A DNA stretch of 27,243 nt from Flavobacteriales bacterium UBA7878. GTDB lineage: Bacteria; Bacteroidota; Bacteroidia; Flavobacteriales; Schleiferiaceae. The stretch lies in NCBI GenBank assembly GCA_002501205.1, contig DLRW01000066.1, positions 1 to 27,243 on the forward strand, in the 5' to 3' direction. Shown here piece by piece: positions 1-8,308 of the stretch (position 1 is its first letter; every line of letters begins with the position of its first letter). The notes beneath the pieces are model-generated. The model was given only the letters and a program-made list of their open reading frames with translations. It made no database searches and was not told where the DNA came from. Position numbers and translations under genes: made by a program.

Positions 1-972
1 GTAAATCCACTACCAAAGGCAGCCAGGCAGAGGAGATCTCCTTCCTTGATTCGACCTTCAGCCTTTGCTTCACTTAAAGCAATTGGAATGGAAGCGATTA
101 CCGTACTTCATGATATTGTTAAACACCTTATCGGCTCCCAAGCCCATTTTTGCTTGCACATATTGGGAGATGCGCAAATTGGCTTGATGGGGAATTAATA
201 GGTCGAGATCTTCCGGGCTTTTCCCTGCTTCATTTAAGGCCTCGTGAATTACCTCCTGGAAACGAGTTACGGCATGCTTAAACACGAAGTTACCATTCAT
301 ATAAGGGTAATAGCTTAAATCTTCAGGATCGTTCTCTTCAATGATACGATCTACCCAATGAGAGGTGGAAGGTCCTAATAAGGCTAATTCCTTGGCATGC
401 TTGCCTTCCGAATGCAATTTGGTAGTTAATACTCCTTTGCTTTGATCCTCGCTCGCTTGCAATACCACGGCTCCGGCACCATCGCCAAAGATCACAGAAA
501 CACCACGACCGCGAGTTGTTTTATCCAAGCCCCCGCTATGCAATTCAGAACCAATAAGCAGCACATTTTTATACATGCCGGTTTTGATAAACTGATCCGC
601 AACGGATAGCCCGTAAATGAAACCACTACACTGATTGCGCACATCTAATGCACCTACCGTGTCGATCCCTAGATTCTCTTGAACCTGTACCCCAGGTCCT
701 GGGAAATAATAGTCCGGAGATAAGGTGGCAAAAACGATAAAGTCGATGTCATTGGGCTCCAATCCGGCATCGGCAATCGCTCTTTGAGCGGCAATAGTAC
801 CCATGCTGGAAGTGGTTTCTTCGCCATCGGCCCGAACCCAACGACGTTCTTTAATACCGGTACGCTCCTGAATCCATTCATCAGAAGTGTCCATAATTTG
901 AGAGAGGTCGAGGTTGCTTACTACATTTTCTGGAACATAGTGTCCAACCCCGGCTATAATTGTTCTTTTCAT
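1..972 (-). CDS. fabH: Beta-ketoacyl-ACP synthase III (FabH family), frameshifted near 3' end and cut by window edge
   Basis: KAS III enzymes condense an acyl-CoA primer with malonyl-ACP to start fatty acid synthesis in the cytoplasm. The frame from ATG at 972 shows a thiolase fold with the nucleophile Cys115 (RNQCSGF), His262 (IPHQAN) and Asn292 (KYGN), the usual Cys-His-Asn triad. Directly after Asn292 the frame runs into eight unrelated residues and stops at position 70. The +1 frame continues immediately with the family C-terminus (VIASIPIALSEA, then LAAFGSGFT) and stays open to position 1. Restoring a second copy of the 8-base unit ACGGTAAT repairs the frame and yields the standard YGNTVIAS motif. 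As read, the product lacks the C-terminal strand and helix beyond the active site and would probably be inactive. It lies 66 bases downstream of the CoA-transferase gene on the same strand. Family assignment is sure; whether the break is biological or an assembly error is open. Confidence 0.9.
97..104 (-). other. Frameshift point in fabH: single copy of an expected ACGGTAAT tandem pair
   Basis: On the minus strand the codons AAG TAC GGT AAT run straight into CGCTTCC. The family motif YGNTVIAS would be encoded if the unit ACGGTAAT occurred twice here. Only one copy is present, an 8-base deficit that shifts the frame. This is inferred from the conserved protein motif. Confidence 0.75.
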
Positions 973-1038
973 GTCTGAATTTTCAATCCTAAAAGCGAAA
1001 GCAAAGAAATGAAAAAGGAACGAGAGGCTTTGGTGACC

Positions 1039-2304
1039 TTAGTGGATCGCGTCGTGATACTCTCGAAGTATATTTTCACGATGATCAGGATGGGCAATGC
1101 CCGCTAAAGCCTCTGCTCTTTGTTTCAAAGTTTTGCCATAGAGGTCCGCAATTCCGTATTCTGTTACAATATAATGAACATGGGAACGAGTGGTTACTAC
1201 TCCGGCCCCTTCTTTTAAGAATGGTACTATTCGAGTAAGGCCTTTGCGGGTGGTGGAGGGTAAGGCAATAATAGGTTTACCACCTTTGGAAAGCATGGCT
1301 CCACGAATAAAGTCCATTTGACCACCCACACCACTGTACATATGCGCACCAATACTATCGGCACATACCTGTCCGGTTAAATCGATTTCTACAGCTGAGT
1401 TGATGCTTATTGCTTTGGGGTTTTTGCGAATCACCGCCGTATCATTTACATAGCCGATGTCCAGCAGGTTAACCTGTGGATTATCATCGATAAAGTCGTA
1501 CAAGCGCTGAGATCCCATTACAAAGCCACTGATGATTTTACCAGGGTGGGTTTTCTTTTCGGATCCATTGATGATGCCTTTTTCTACCAAATCCAAAATT
1601 CCATCGGAAAACATTTCGGTATGAATACCCAGGTTTTTCAAGTGCCCCATCTGGCTTAAAGCTGCATTGGGAATGGCACCAATACCCATTTGCAGGCAGG
1701 ATCCATCTTCTACCAAAGAGGCAACGTGACGACCGATTTCCATTTCCACATCGGTAGGAGTTCCAGGTTCGTGAGAAGGGATAGGCTCATTCACTTCTAC
1801 CAAAGAATCGAATTTGGATACGTGAATTAAGCTGTCGCCATGGGTACGAGGAACCTGTGGATTTACCTGTGCAATAACGTGATCAGCGGCATGGGCTGCA
1901 GCTAAACTCGCATCTACGGAAGTACCCAAAGAGCAAAAACCGTGTTTGTCGGGTGGCGAAACTTGCATCAAAGCCACATTAATGGGCAATACTCTTTTAC
2001 GGAATAAATAAGGAATCTCAGAAAGGAAAACCGGGGTGTAGGAACCGTTTCCGGCTTTGAGGGTATGGCGAACATTAGCTCCAATAAACAAAGAGTTTAC
2101 ATGGAAGCTTTGGGCGTATTCTGGATTGGCATAAGGAGCATCCCCTTCAATATGCAAATGCACTACTTCTACATTGCGTAATTCGGCGTGGCGAGCAGTC
2201 ATGGCCTTAATAAGTTGCTGGGGGGCCATAGAAACGGAGTGTACATAAACGCGATCATTGCTTTGGATCACTTTTACGGCTTCTTCAGCGCTGCAATAGT
2301 TCAT
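1039..2304 (-). CDS. Acetyl-CoA hydrolase/transferase family protein (4-hydroxybutyrate CoA-transferase-like)
   Basis: The 421-residue cytoplasmic enzyme belongs to the family that moves CoA between a carboxylate and an acyl-CoA through a glutamyl-CoA thioester intermediate. Visible features are the N-terminal half with QVSPPDKHGFCSLG (about 114-127), the CoA-site loop GIGAIPNAAL (207-216), and Glu230 in GIHTEMFSDG, which matches the catalytic glutamate of Clostridium 4-hydroxybutyrate CoA-transferase. The C-terminal half contains the conserved GVGGQMDFIRGA stretch. Length is normal for the 4-hydroxybutyrate/butyrate type. The exact acyl substrate (acetate, propionate, butyrate or 4-hydroxybutyrate) cannot be read from the sequence. 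It is upstream of fabH on the same strand and diverges from htpG. The ATG at 2304 gives a full N-terminus. Confidence 0.88.
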   Translation of the reverse strand: MNYCSAEEAVKVIQSNDRVYVHSVSMAPQQLIKAMTARHAELRNVEVVHLHIEGDAPYANPEYAQSFHVNSLFIGANVRHTLKAGNGSYTPVFLSEIPYLFRKRVLPINVALMQVSPPDKHGFCSLGTSVDASLAAAHAADHVIAQVNPQVPRTHGDSLIHVSKFDSLVEVNEPIPSHEPGTPTDVEMEIGRHVASLVEDGSCLQMGIGAIPNAALSQMGHLKNLGIHTEMFSDGILDLVEKGIINGSEKKTHPGKIISGFVMGSQRLYDFIDDNPQVNLLDIGYVNDTAVIRKNPKAISINSAVEIDLTGQVCADSIGAHMYSGVGGQMDFIRGAMLSKGGKPIIALPSTTRKGLTRIVPFLKEGAGVVTTRSHVHYIVTEYGIADLYGKTLKQRAEALAGIAHPDHRENILREYHDAIH

Positions 2305-2360
2305 GGTGTTTTCAAATTTTATACAAGATTACGACGGCCCGAAAGGTGAAACTATGATGC

Positions 2361-2409
2361 TTGTCAGGATTTACAGAGCTTTTCTGACAGCAAGCTGATA
2401 AGATGTCAG
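2361..2409 (+). promoter_or_regulatory. Three phased TGTCAG/CTGACA boxes upstream of htpG
   Basis: TGTCAG occurs at 2362-2367, its reverse complement CTGACA at 2384-2389, and TGTCAG again at 2404-2409. Centre-to-centre distances are 22 and 20 bases, close to two helical turns each. The first two form an inverted repeat (TTGTCAG with CTGACAG, one G-T pair). The block lies in the 161-base divergent gap, 57 bases before the htpG start. A stress-regulator operator is an inference; no known factor is named. Confidence 0.4.
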
Positions 2410-2465
2410 TTTAGCGTCCCTCGGCACAGCCTTTGCCTTTCGATGGATGACCAAAAAATAAAATT

Positions 2466-4352
2466 ATGAGTACCGGTAAAATAAACGTTACAGCCGACAA
2501 TATTTTCCCGATCATCAAGAAATTCCTGTATAGTGATCATGAAATCTTCTTACGGGAATTAGTTTCCAATGCGGTGGATGCCACCCAAAAGCTTAAGACC
2601 TTAAGTCGTATTGGTGAGTCCAGTGCCGAATTAGGTGATCTGACCATCGAGGTGAAAGTGGATAAGGAAAATAAAACCTTAACCATCTCCGATAAAGGTA
2701 TTGGCATGAGCCGGGAGGAAATTGATAAATACATCAATCAATTAGCCTTCTCCGGAGCCGAGGAGTTTGTGCAGAAGTATGAGGATAAAGCTGATGGAGC
2801 GGCTATTATTGGTCACTTCGGATTAGGTTTCTATTCCAGCTTTATGGTAGCCTCTAAGGTGGAAATCTTCTCCCGTTCGCATCGCGATGGCGAAAAAGGT
2901 GCTTATTGGTCTTGCGATGGTTCGCCTGAATTCACCTTGGAGGAAAGCGATCAGCGCCAAGAGCGTGGAACCGATATCGTTCTGCATATCAATGAAGACT
3001 CTACCGAGTTTTTAGAAGAAGGTCGCATTAGGGATCTATTGAAGAAATACTGCCGTTTCTTACCGGTGGCCATTCAGTTTGGTGAAAAGGAAATTACCGA
3101 AACTGAAGGTGATGGTGAGGATAAGAAGGAAACCAAGCGTACGGTTCCCGATATTATCAATGTAACTGAACCTGCCTGGGCCAAAGCTCCGGCCGATTTG
3201 GAAGCAGAAGATTATAAAGAGTTCTATCGTCAGTTGTACCCCATGACTTTCGAAGAGCCTTTATTCCATATTCATTTAAATGTGGATTATCCTTTCGATC
3301 TGAATGGGATTCTCTTCTTCCCGCGCATTAAGCCCAATATGGACTTGCAACGCAATAAGATTCAGTTGTATCAAAATCAGGTGTTTGTAACCGATAATTT
3401 GGAAGGTATTGTACCTGACTTCCTGACTTTATTGCACGGGGTTATTGATTCTAAGGACATTCCGCTAAATGTATCACGTTCCTATTTGCAGGCCGATGGT
3501 GCGGTGAAGAAGATTAGCGGCCACATTACCAAAAAGGTAGCTGATAAACTAAGCAGCCTCTTTAAAAAGGATCGTGCCGATTTCGAAAGCAAGTGGAACG
3601 ATATCAAGGTGATCATCGAGTATGGCATGCTTAGCGATGATAAGTTCTTTGAGAAAGCTCAGAAATTTGCGCTTTACCAGTCAGTGGATGACAGCTATGC
3701 CACCTTTGAAGAATACTTAGAAAAGATCAAAGCCAACCAAACCGACAAGGATGGAAACCTGGTAGTACTCTATGCTGCCCATAAGGAAGGACAGCATGCT
3801 TACATCAAAAAGGCTCAGAATAAAGGCTATGATGTGCTCTTAATGGAAGGTCCATTGGTGAGCCATTTGATGCAAAAGCTGGAAGGTGGAGATCAGAAAG
3901 TGAAATTTGCTCGTGTAGACAGCGACAGCATTGATAAACTGATTGCTAAAGACGAAGAGCAGGTATCGCTATTAAGCGAAGAGCAAAAAGAAAAGCTGAA
4001 GCCCATTATTGAAGGGGAGGTGGATAAAGCTACTTATACCGTAGTATTGGAATCATTGGATAGCAGCGAAGCACCTTTCAATATTACCGTTCCTGAATTT
4101 ATGCGTCGAATGAAGGAAATGAGTGCTACTGGTGGTGGCATGATGGGAATGGGGGATATGCCCGATATGTACAACTTGGTGGTCAATACCAATCACCCTT
4201 TGATTTCTTCGATTTTAGATGAGAAGGATGAAGTCAAGCAGAAAGAGCTGATTAAGCAAGGTAAAGATCTGGCGATGCTAGCCCAGAACCTCTTGCATGG
4301 CGAGGCTCTCACCAATTTTGTAGAGAAGCAGTTTGAGGCCTTAAAAGGCTAA
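2466..4352 (+). CDS. htpG: Molecular chaperone HtpG (bacterial Hsp90)
   Basis: HtpG is a homodimeric ATP-dependent cytosolic chaperone that remodels client proteins late in folding, often together with DnaK. The 628-residue product has the GHKL ATPase domain first, with Glu31 and Asn35 in LRELVSNAVDA (catalytic glutamate and Mg-binding asparagine), then DKGIGM and the lid segment GHFGLGFYSSF. The middle domain carries the conserved LPLNVSRSYLQ-type segment (here DIPLNVSRSYLQ). The C-terminal dimerisation domain has a Met-rich, flexible amphipathic stretch around MKEMSATGGGMMGMGDM. A short acidic and lysine-rich insertion, about residues 216-226, links the N and middle domains and resembles the charged linker of eukaryotic Hsp90. 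The length is typical. It has its own upstream region with possible operator boxes and its own terminator, so it is probably monocistronic. Confidence 0.97.
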   Translation: MSTGKINVTADNIFPIIKKFLYSDHEIFLRELVSNAVDATQKLKTLSRIGESSAELGDLTIEVKVDKENKTLTISDKGIGMSREEIDKYINQLAFSGAEEFVQKYEDKADGAAIIGHFGLGFYSSFMVASKVEIFSRSHRDGEKGAYWSCDGSPEFTLEESDQRQERGTDIVLHINEDSTEFLEEGRIRDLLKKYCRFLPVAIQFGEKEITETEGDGEDKKETKRTVPDIINVTEPAWAKAPADLEAEDYKEFYRQLYPMTFEEPLFHIHLNVDYPFDLNGILFFPRIKPNMDLQRNKIQLYQNQVFVTDNLEGIVPDFLTLLHGVIDSKDIPLNVSRSYLQADGAVKKISGHITKKVADKLSSLFKKDRADFESKWNDIKVIIEYGMLSDDKFFEKAQKFALYQSVDDSYATFEEYLEKIKANQTDKDGNLVVLYAAHKEGQHAYIKKAQNKGYDVLLMEGPLVSHLMQKLEGGDQKVKFARVDSDSIDKLIAKDEEQVSLLSEEQKEKLKPIIEGEVDKATYTVVLESLDSSEAPFNITVPEFMRRMKEMSATGGGMMGMGDMPDMYNLVVNTNHPLISSILDEKDEVKQKELIKQGKDLAMLAQNLLHGEALTNFVEKQFEALKG

Positions 4353-4388
4353 GAATTAGAGATAAGAAAAAGAAGCCGTTTCGATTTT

Positions 4389-4414
4389 AGCCCTCCATTT
4401 GGAGGGCTTTTTTT
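4389..4414 (+). terminator. Rho-independent terminator of htpG
   Basis: The 8-bp stem AGCCCTCC/GGAGGGCT (4389-4396 and 4401-4408) with a four-base ATTT loop is followed by a seven-T tract (4408-4414), 37 bases after the htpG stop. On the minus strand the hairpin is not followed by a T-run, so it serves htpG rather than the converging gene. Confidence 0.9.
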
Positions 4415-4419
4415 GTGCT

Positions 4420-7341
4420 TTACTTTTTCACTATACACTGACTGGAAACCCCGAGTTCTGGGTCATTTAAAACTAGGTAATATACACCAGGGTATAAATG
4501 ACTAAGATCTAATTGAACTTTGTCTTTATGAATAGGCTGATTTAAGATCAATTTTCCGTCACAGCCAATAAGTTTTAAATCTTGCCCTTCTTTTAGACCA
4601 TTCACAATTAACTTGTCTTCCACCGGATTAGGAAAAGCATCAAATTGAATCGAGTGGTGCTCCCTTTGAGAAAGCCCCTGATATAAGAAACATTCAGAAG
4701 TGTCATTACAATCAGCATTGAGATTAGCCACCGCATAATAGCCTCCATGTTGAGGTGTAAAGGTTCTAGCATTTGCACCTGAGATCATGGTTTTAGTACC
4801 GCTAGAATCACAGGAAAACCATTGATAGGAAGGAGCGAGGCTATCCGATTGTAATATGGAATCTTGAATAAGGGAAATCGAAGGTTGGGGATTGATGGTA
4901 AGATCTAAAATATGAGCTTCTTTACAGTTTCCATTTAGAACTTCAACAGAATAAGATCCACTAGCTGTAAAAGTACAATTGGCTATTGGCCAATAATATC
5001 TGCGGCAAGCGGTTAGCTGTTGTGTATAAGTATAATAAGGGCAAGTTTCATTTACCCAGACTTCTCCAAGACTCATTTGATCATTTGAATTTAAAGAGGC
5101 TGCAACTATGTCGATGTCTCCATCTGAATCGATGTCGTCTCCAAAAGTCTGAATATCAGAATGATCTTCGATGATAAAAGTGGAATCCCTCCAAAACCCA
5201 TTTACCGTATCATTCCAATAAATAAGAAAATCGGTTGAAGAAAAATATCCTCCACGTCCGAATATATCTGGTAGTGAATCTCCATCTAGGTCCATTAGAT
5301 TGATACTTTCCATTGCTATATTGTTTCTATGAAGCATAGGTGGGCTGTAGGTGTAACCACCATTTACATTACCATAAAACACTCTTAATTTAATTCGATT
5401 AAAACCACGCAAAGTATCTGTTATTGCTAAAAAGTCATTTAACCCATCCTTATTGATATCTCCACCTTTAAGTTGTTTGAATTTCATCCGGTTGTAGTTA
5501 AGGCTAGTCAAAGAGTCTAAATAAAGATTTCCTGAAGAGTCATTTAAATAGATTACAGTTTTATATGCTAAGGGCAGAATTGCATCCAGGTATCCGTCCT
5601 GATTATAGTCAAAAAGATGTATAGCATCTCCTCCAGAAGGAGCACCAACATTGGGTAAACTTGAATTTGAACGAATGAAATCTCCTGTACCATTATTCAA
5701 GTAAATCGCAGCATAATTTGGAACAGAGCCGTAAAGATTTCGGCCAGCAACTAAAATATCCAAATCACCATCTAAGTCCAAATCCCCAATTGCCACCTGT
5801 CCCCGAGTAAAGGTGCTATCTACAGTATTGTGGTAAGTAAAATCTCCAGCACCATTGTTTGTGAACAGCTTTAAGCCAAAATCACTAGAACCATACATTC
5901 CACCAATTATTAGGTCATCATCGCCATCGCCATCCGCATCAATTAGTTCTATTTCTTCTGTGTACAACGGAAGATCAGCGTCCGAGAATTCATCAAAATT
6001 ACCTTGTCCATCATTTATAAATATTTTGGGAGAAAGAGTCGATGAATTAGAAGAATGCCGTGTTCTTAAAACAACGAAATCAATTAATGAATCTCCGTTT
6101 ATATCTCCTTTGGTGAATTGTCGATAGAACCCAGGATCAAAATGATTTTGAGTTATTTGCGGCTGATTATTTGCATCTTTAAGTATAACTTGAGTTCTTC
6201 GACCATGCATCGTGGTGATATAGTCTACTCGACCATCAAGATTGAAATCTGCACTTGCCACAGTTTCATTATTTAAAACTCCATAAAAGTTTTCACCTTG
6301 AAGGATATTATAGGATTGGTTTGATTGGTTTTCTACCCAAAAACTATAACCATAATTATTGCTATTACTACAAATGAAAAAATCGGTAAAACCATCAGAA
6401 TTATAGTCTTTAAAGTAAATTGAGTGATCATCAGCTAATTTTGTTTCTATCCCTGGAAAGGTATCCACCAGGCTTAAACCATTAGCAGTTTGATGATAAA
6501 CAAAGGACCAGGTTTCATGACTGGGAGTGAACCTTTCTCCTGTAAATACCAAATCTTTTTTCCCATCATTATTCAAATCCTCTATCCCAATGATGCTGTT
6601 CTTTAACTGCATAAATCCAGTTGTATCCTTATTAAATATGGTGTTTCCATTATTCCAGTAAACACAACTGAAATTTTGATAAAATTGGTTTGGCCAATTA
6701 GATTCCCCACTCATGAACATGTCAGTATCACCATCGTCATCCAAATCGCCAAAGGCAATTTGTCCGTTGACGGCAATACCTTGATAAGCGGAATTGCCCG
6801 GTACTTCATGAAAGGATCCTAAAGAATCACTCAAGAAAATCTTTAATTCACTAATATTTTGGGAATCATTACCACTTACAGCGATATCGGGATATTGGTC
6901 ACCATTTAGGTCACCTGCATGAAAGACATAGCTTTTTTGAGGTGCAACACTTGTATCTGCCCTAAGTTCAAAATTAAAATTTCCTTTGTTCTCAAGAACC
7001 ATGAACGCTTTATCATGTCTACTTAAGAGTAAATCATCATCTCCATCATTTTGCAAATCCACAACTGCCATTTGGATTATAGCAACTTGAAATGCACAAG
7101 GTGTAGGTATTTCCTTAAAGTCACCATTACCTTGATTTAGGTAAAGTTTCAGATTATCGTACTGGGTATCCACGATGAGATCCTTATCTCCATCCTGATC
7201 TAGATCAATTATAGCAAATGGTCCAGCTGGGATATCATTTTTAACACCAATTCTTGGATGTGGTTTTGGAGTAAACTGAGGTTTTTGAGCATAAGCAAAT
7301 AGACTAATGCAGATTGCTGAAATTGTAAGTAAACGTTTCAT
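4420..7341 (-). CDS. Secreted FG-GAP/VCBS repeat protein with type IX secretion C-terminal sorting domain
   Basis: The 973-residue product starts with a Sec signal peptide (MKRLLTISAICISLFAYAQ). Most of its length is a series of about 14 repeats carrying the Ca-binding DxDxDGxxD type of loop, for example DLDQDGDKDLIV, DLDDDGDTDMFM, DADGDGDDDLII and DIDSDGDIDIVA. Such repeats build integrin-like beta-propellers, probably two of them. A Cys-containing linker of about 100 residues (approximately 790-890) precedes the final 70 residues. These start with FPNPVEDKLIV and end with LYPGVYYLVL and a Lys-Lys terminus, a standard type A sorting domain that directs export across the outer membrane and anchoring or release at the surface. 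The target ligand is unknown. The gene is visibly more AT-rich than its neighbours and stands alone between a terminator and its own promoter. Confidence 0.9.
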   Translation of the reverse strand: MKRLLTISAICISLFAYAQKPQFTPKPHPRIGVKNDIPAGPFAIIDLDQDGDKDLIVDTQYDNLKLYLNQGNGDFKEIPTPCAFQVAIIQMAVVDLQNDGDDDLLLSRHDKAFMVLENKGNFNFELRADTSVAPQKSYVFHAGDLNGDQYPDIAVSGNDSQNISELKIFLSDSLGSFHEVPGNSAYQGIAVNGQIAFGDLDDDGDTDMFMSGESNWPNQFYQNFSCVYWNNGNTIFNKDTTGFMQLKNSIIGIEDLNNDGKKDLVFTGERFTPSHETWSFVYHQTANGLSLVDTFPGIETKLADDHSIYFKDYNSDGFTDFFICSNSNNYGYSFWVENQSNQSYNILQGENFYGVLNNETVASADFNLDGRVDYITTMHGRRTQVILKDANNQPQITQNHFDPGFYRQFTKGDINGDSLIDFVVLRTRHSSNSSTLSPKIFINDGQGNFDEFSDADLPLYTEEIELIDADGDGDDDLIIGGMYGSSDFGLKLFTNNGAGDFTYHNTVDSTFTRGQVAIGDLDLDGDLDILVAGRNLYGSVPNYAAIYLNNGTGDFIRSNSSLPNVGAPSGGDAIHLFDYNQDGYLDAILPLAYKTVIYLNDSSGNLYLDSLTSLNYNRMKFKQLKGGDINKDGLNDFLAITDTLRGFNRIKLRVFYGNVNGGYTYSPPMLHRNNIAMESINLMDLDGDSLPDIFGRGGYFSSTDFLIYWNDTVNGFWRDSTFIIEDHSDIQTFGDDIDSDGDIDIVAASLNSNDQMSLGEVWVNETCPYYTYTQQLTACRRYYWPIANCTFTASGSYSVEVLNGNCKEAHILDLTINPQPSISLIQDSILQSDSLAPSYQWFSCDSSGTKTMISGANARTFTPQHGGYYAVANLNADCNDTSECFLYQGLSQREHHSIQFDAFPNPVEDKLIVNGLKEGQDLKLIGCDGKLILNQPIHKDKVQLDLSHLYPGVYYLVLNDPELGVSSQCIVKK

Positions 7342-7408
7342 TTTTAGGGAGTCGGCTTAGATTAAAGCCTTTTGTTTGCAGAGTTGAAAAATCACGATTT
7401 AGGCTATG

Positions 7409-7441
7409 CAAATTTAGGTGTTACATTACTTTTTTAGTCAA
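7409..7441 (-). promoter_or_regulatory. Bacteroidota-type promoter (TTG / TAnnTTTG) for the FG-GAP gene
   Basis: On the minus strand TAAATTTG (7409-7416) matches the -7 consensus TAnnTTTG exactly, and TTG (7439-7441) lies 22 bases upstream of it, within the spacing described for Flavobacterium promoters. Transcription would begin around 7400, leaving a leader of roughly 60 bases. Confidence 0.6.
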
Positions 7442-7590
7442 CTGAGTTAACCTTTTATAACTATAGTGAGCTGAGCTACACTTGTAAGAGTTCCGGAAAT
7501 GTTAATCCGCCAGATTATTAATTTGTGAAAGCAGCCACCAGACTTCTACAAATAGCGCTGATACCTTAACTTAGCGGGAAATTGACCCTT

Positions 7591-8289
7591 ATGAAAAGCA
7601 TTTTATCCTTTATAGCAATATTGGCCCTCACTACTTCGTGCATGGTGGGTGTTACCGGCAGTGGTAAGGTTGTAGAAGAAAACCGCAATGTGGAAGAATT
7701 TGATGGTATTGATGCCAGCGGTATGTTCGAAATTCATCTGGTACAAGCTGATGTTCATAGACTTAAAGTGGTGGCCGATGATAATTTAATGGAGTTGATC
7801 GAAACCTATGTAGAAGGTGGAGTCCTCCATATACGCAGCCGAAAAAATATTGGTAAAGCCAAGGAATTGGACGTATATATCAGTAGTCCGGATTATGAAT
7901 CCATTCAACTTTCTGGTGCGGTAACCATCGACAATAAAGGAACATTAGATATCAATGACCTGGATATTGAATCCAGTGGAGCCGCTCAAATCACTCTAAG
8001 TGTAGATGCTGATGATATTAAAATGGAATTAAGCGGAGCAACGGAGCTCAAAATGAGTGGTACCGCCGATAAAGTGAGCATTGAGGGTAGCGGCGCCTCC
8101 GAATGCAAAATGTTTGATCTCAATTGCCGTAAAATGCGCATCGACGTAAGTGGCGCTTCCGAATTAGAAGTTAATGTAAGTGAAGAGCTGGAAATTGAAG
8201 CTTCCGGTGCTTCTGATATTCGCTACCGTGGTAATGGACGTATTGTACGCCAAAACCTCAGTGGTGCTTCCAATGTAGTAAAAGACTAA
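7591..8289 (+). CDS. Head GIN domain-containing lipoprotein (DUF2807)
   Basis: The 232-residue lipoprotein starts at ATG 7591. A TTG nine bases earlier is in frame but less likely, because the 7591 start gives a compact signal peptide MKSILSFIAILALTTSC with the lipidated Cys at 17. The mature part is a ladder of short strands, each ending in an SGA/SGM-type turn (ASGMFEI, LSGAVTI, SSGAAQI, LSGATEL, GSGASEC, VSGASEL, ASGASDI, LSGASNV), the single-stranded right-handed beta-helix expected for the putative auto-transporter adhesin head GIN family. Its role is not known; surface or periplasmic anchoring is likely. It is first of a four-gene run, 19 bases before the phospho-sugar mutase. Confidence 0.85.
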   Translation: MKSILSFIAILALTTSCMVGVTGSGKVVEENRNVEEFDGIDASGMFEIHLVQADVHRLKVVADDNLMELIETYVEGGVLHIRSRKNIGKAKELDVYISSPDYESIQLSGAVTIDNKGTLDINDLDIESSGAAQITLSVDADDIKMELSGATELKMSGTADKVSIEGSGASECKMFDLNCRKMRIDVSGASELEVNVSEELEIEASGASDIRYRGNGRIVRQNLSGASNVVKD

Positions 8290-8308
8290 CCTAAGCCCCT
8301 TAAAACAA

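Noticed and set aside
784..978. Open frame opposite fabH (64 codons, plus strand)
   Set aside because: Lies entirely in the antisense of a strongly conserved enzyme and shows no protein-like pattern of its own.
7582..7590. Upstream TTG start for the GIN lipoprotein
   Set aside because: ATG at 7591 gives the standard short lipoprotein signal; the TTG adds three residues that do nothing for it.
7591..8289. DNA tandem repeat in the GIN-domain gene
   Set aside because: The SGA/SGM ladder is a protein-level repeat; the codons differ between units and there is no DNA-level tandem array.
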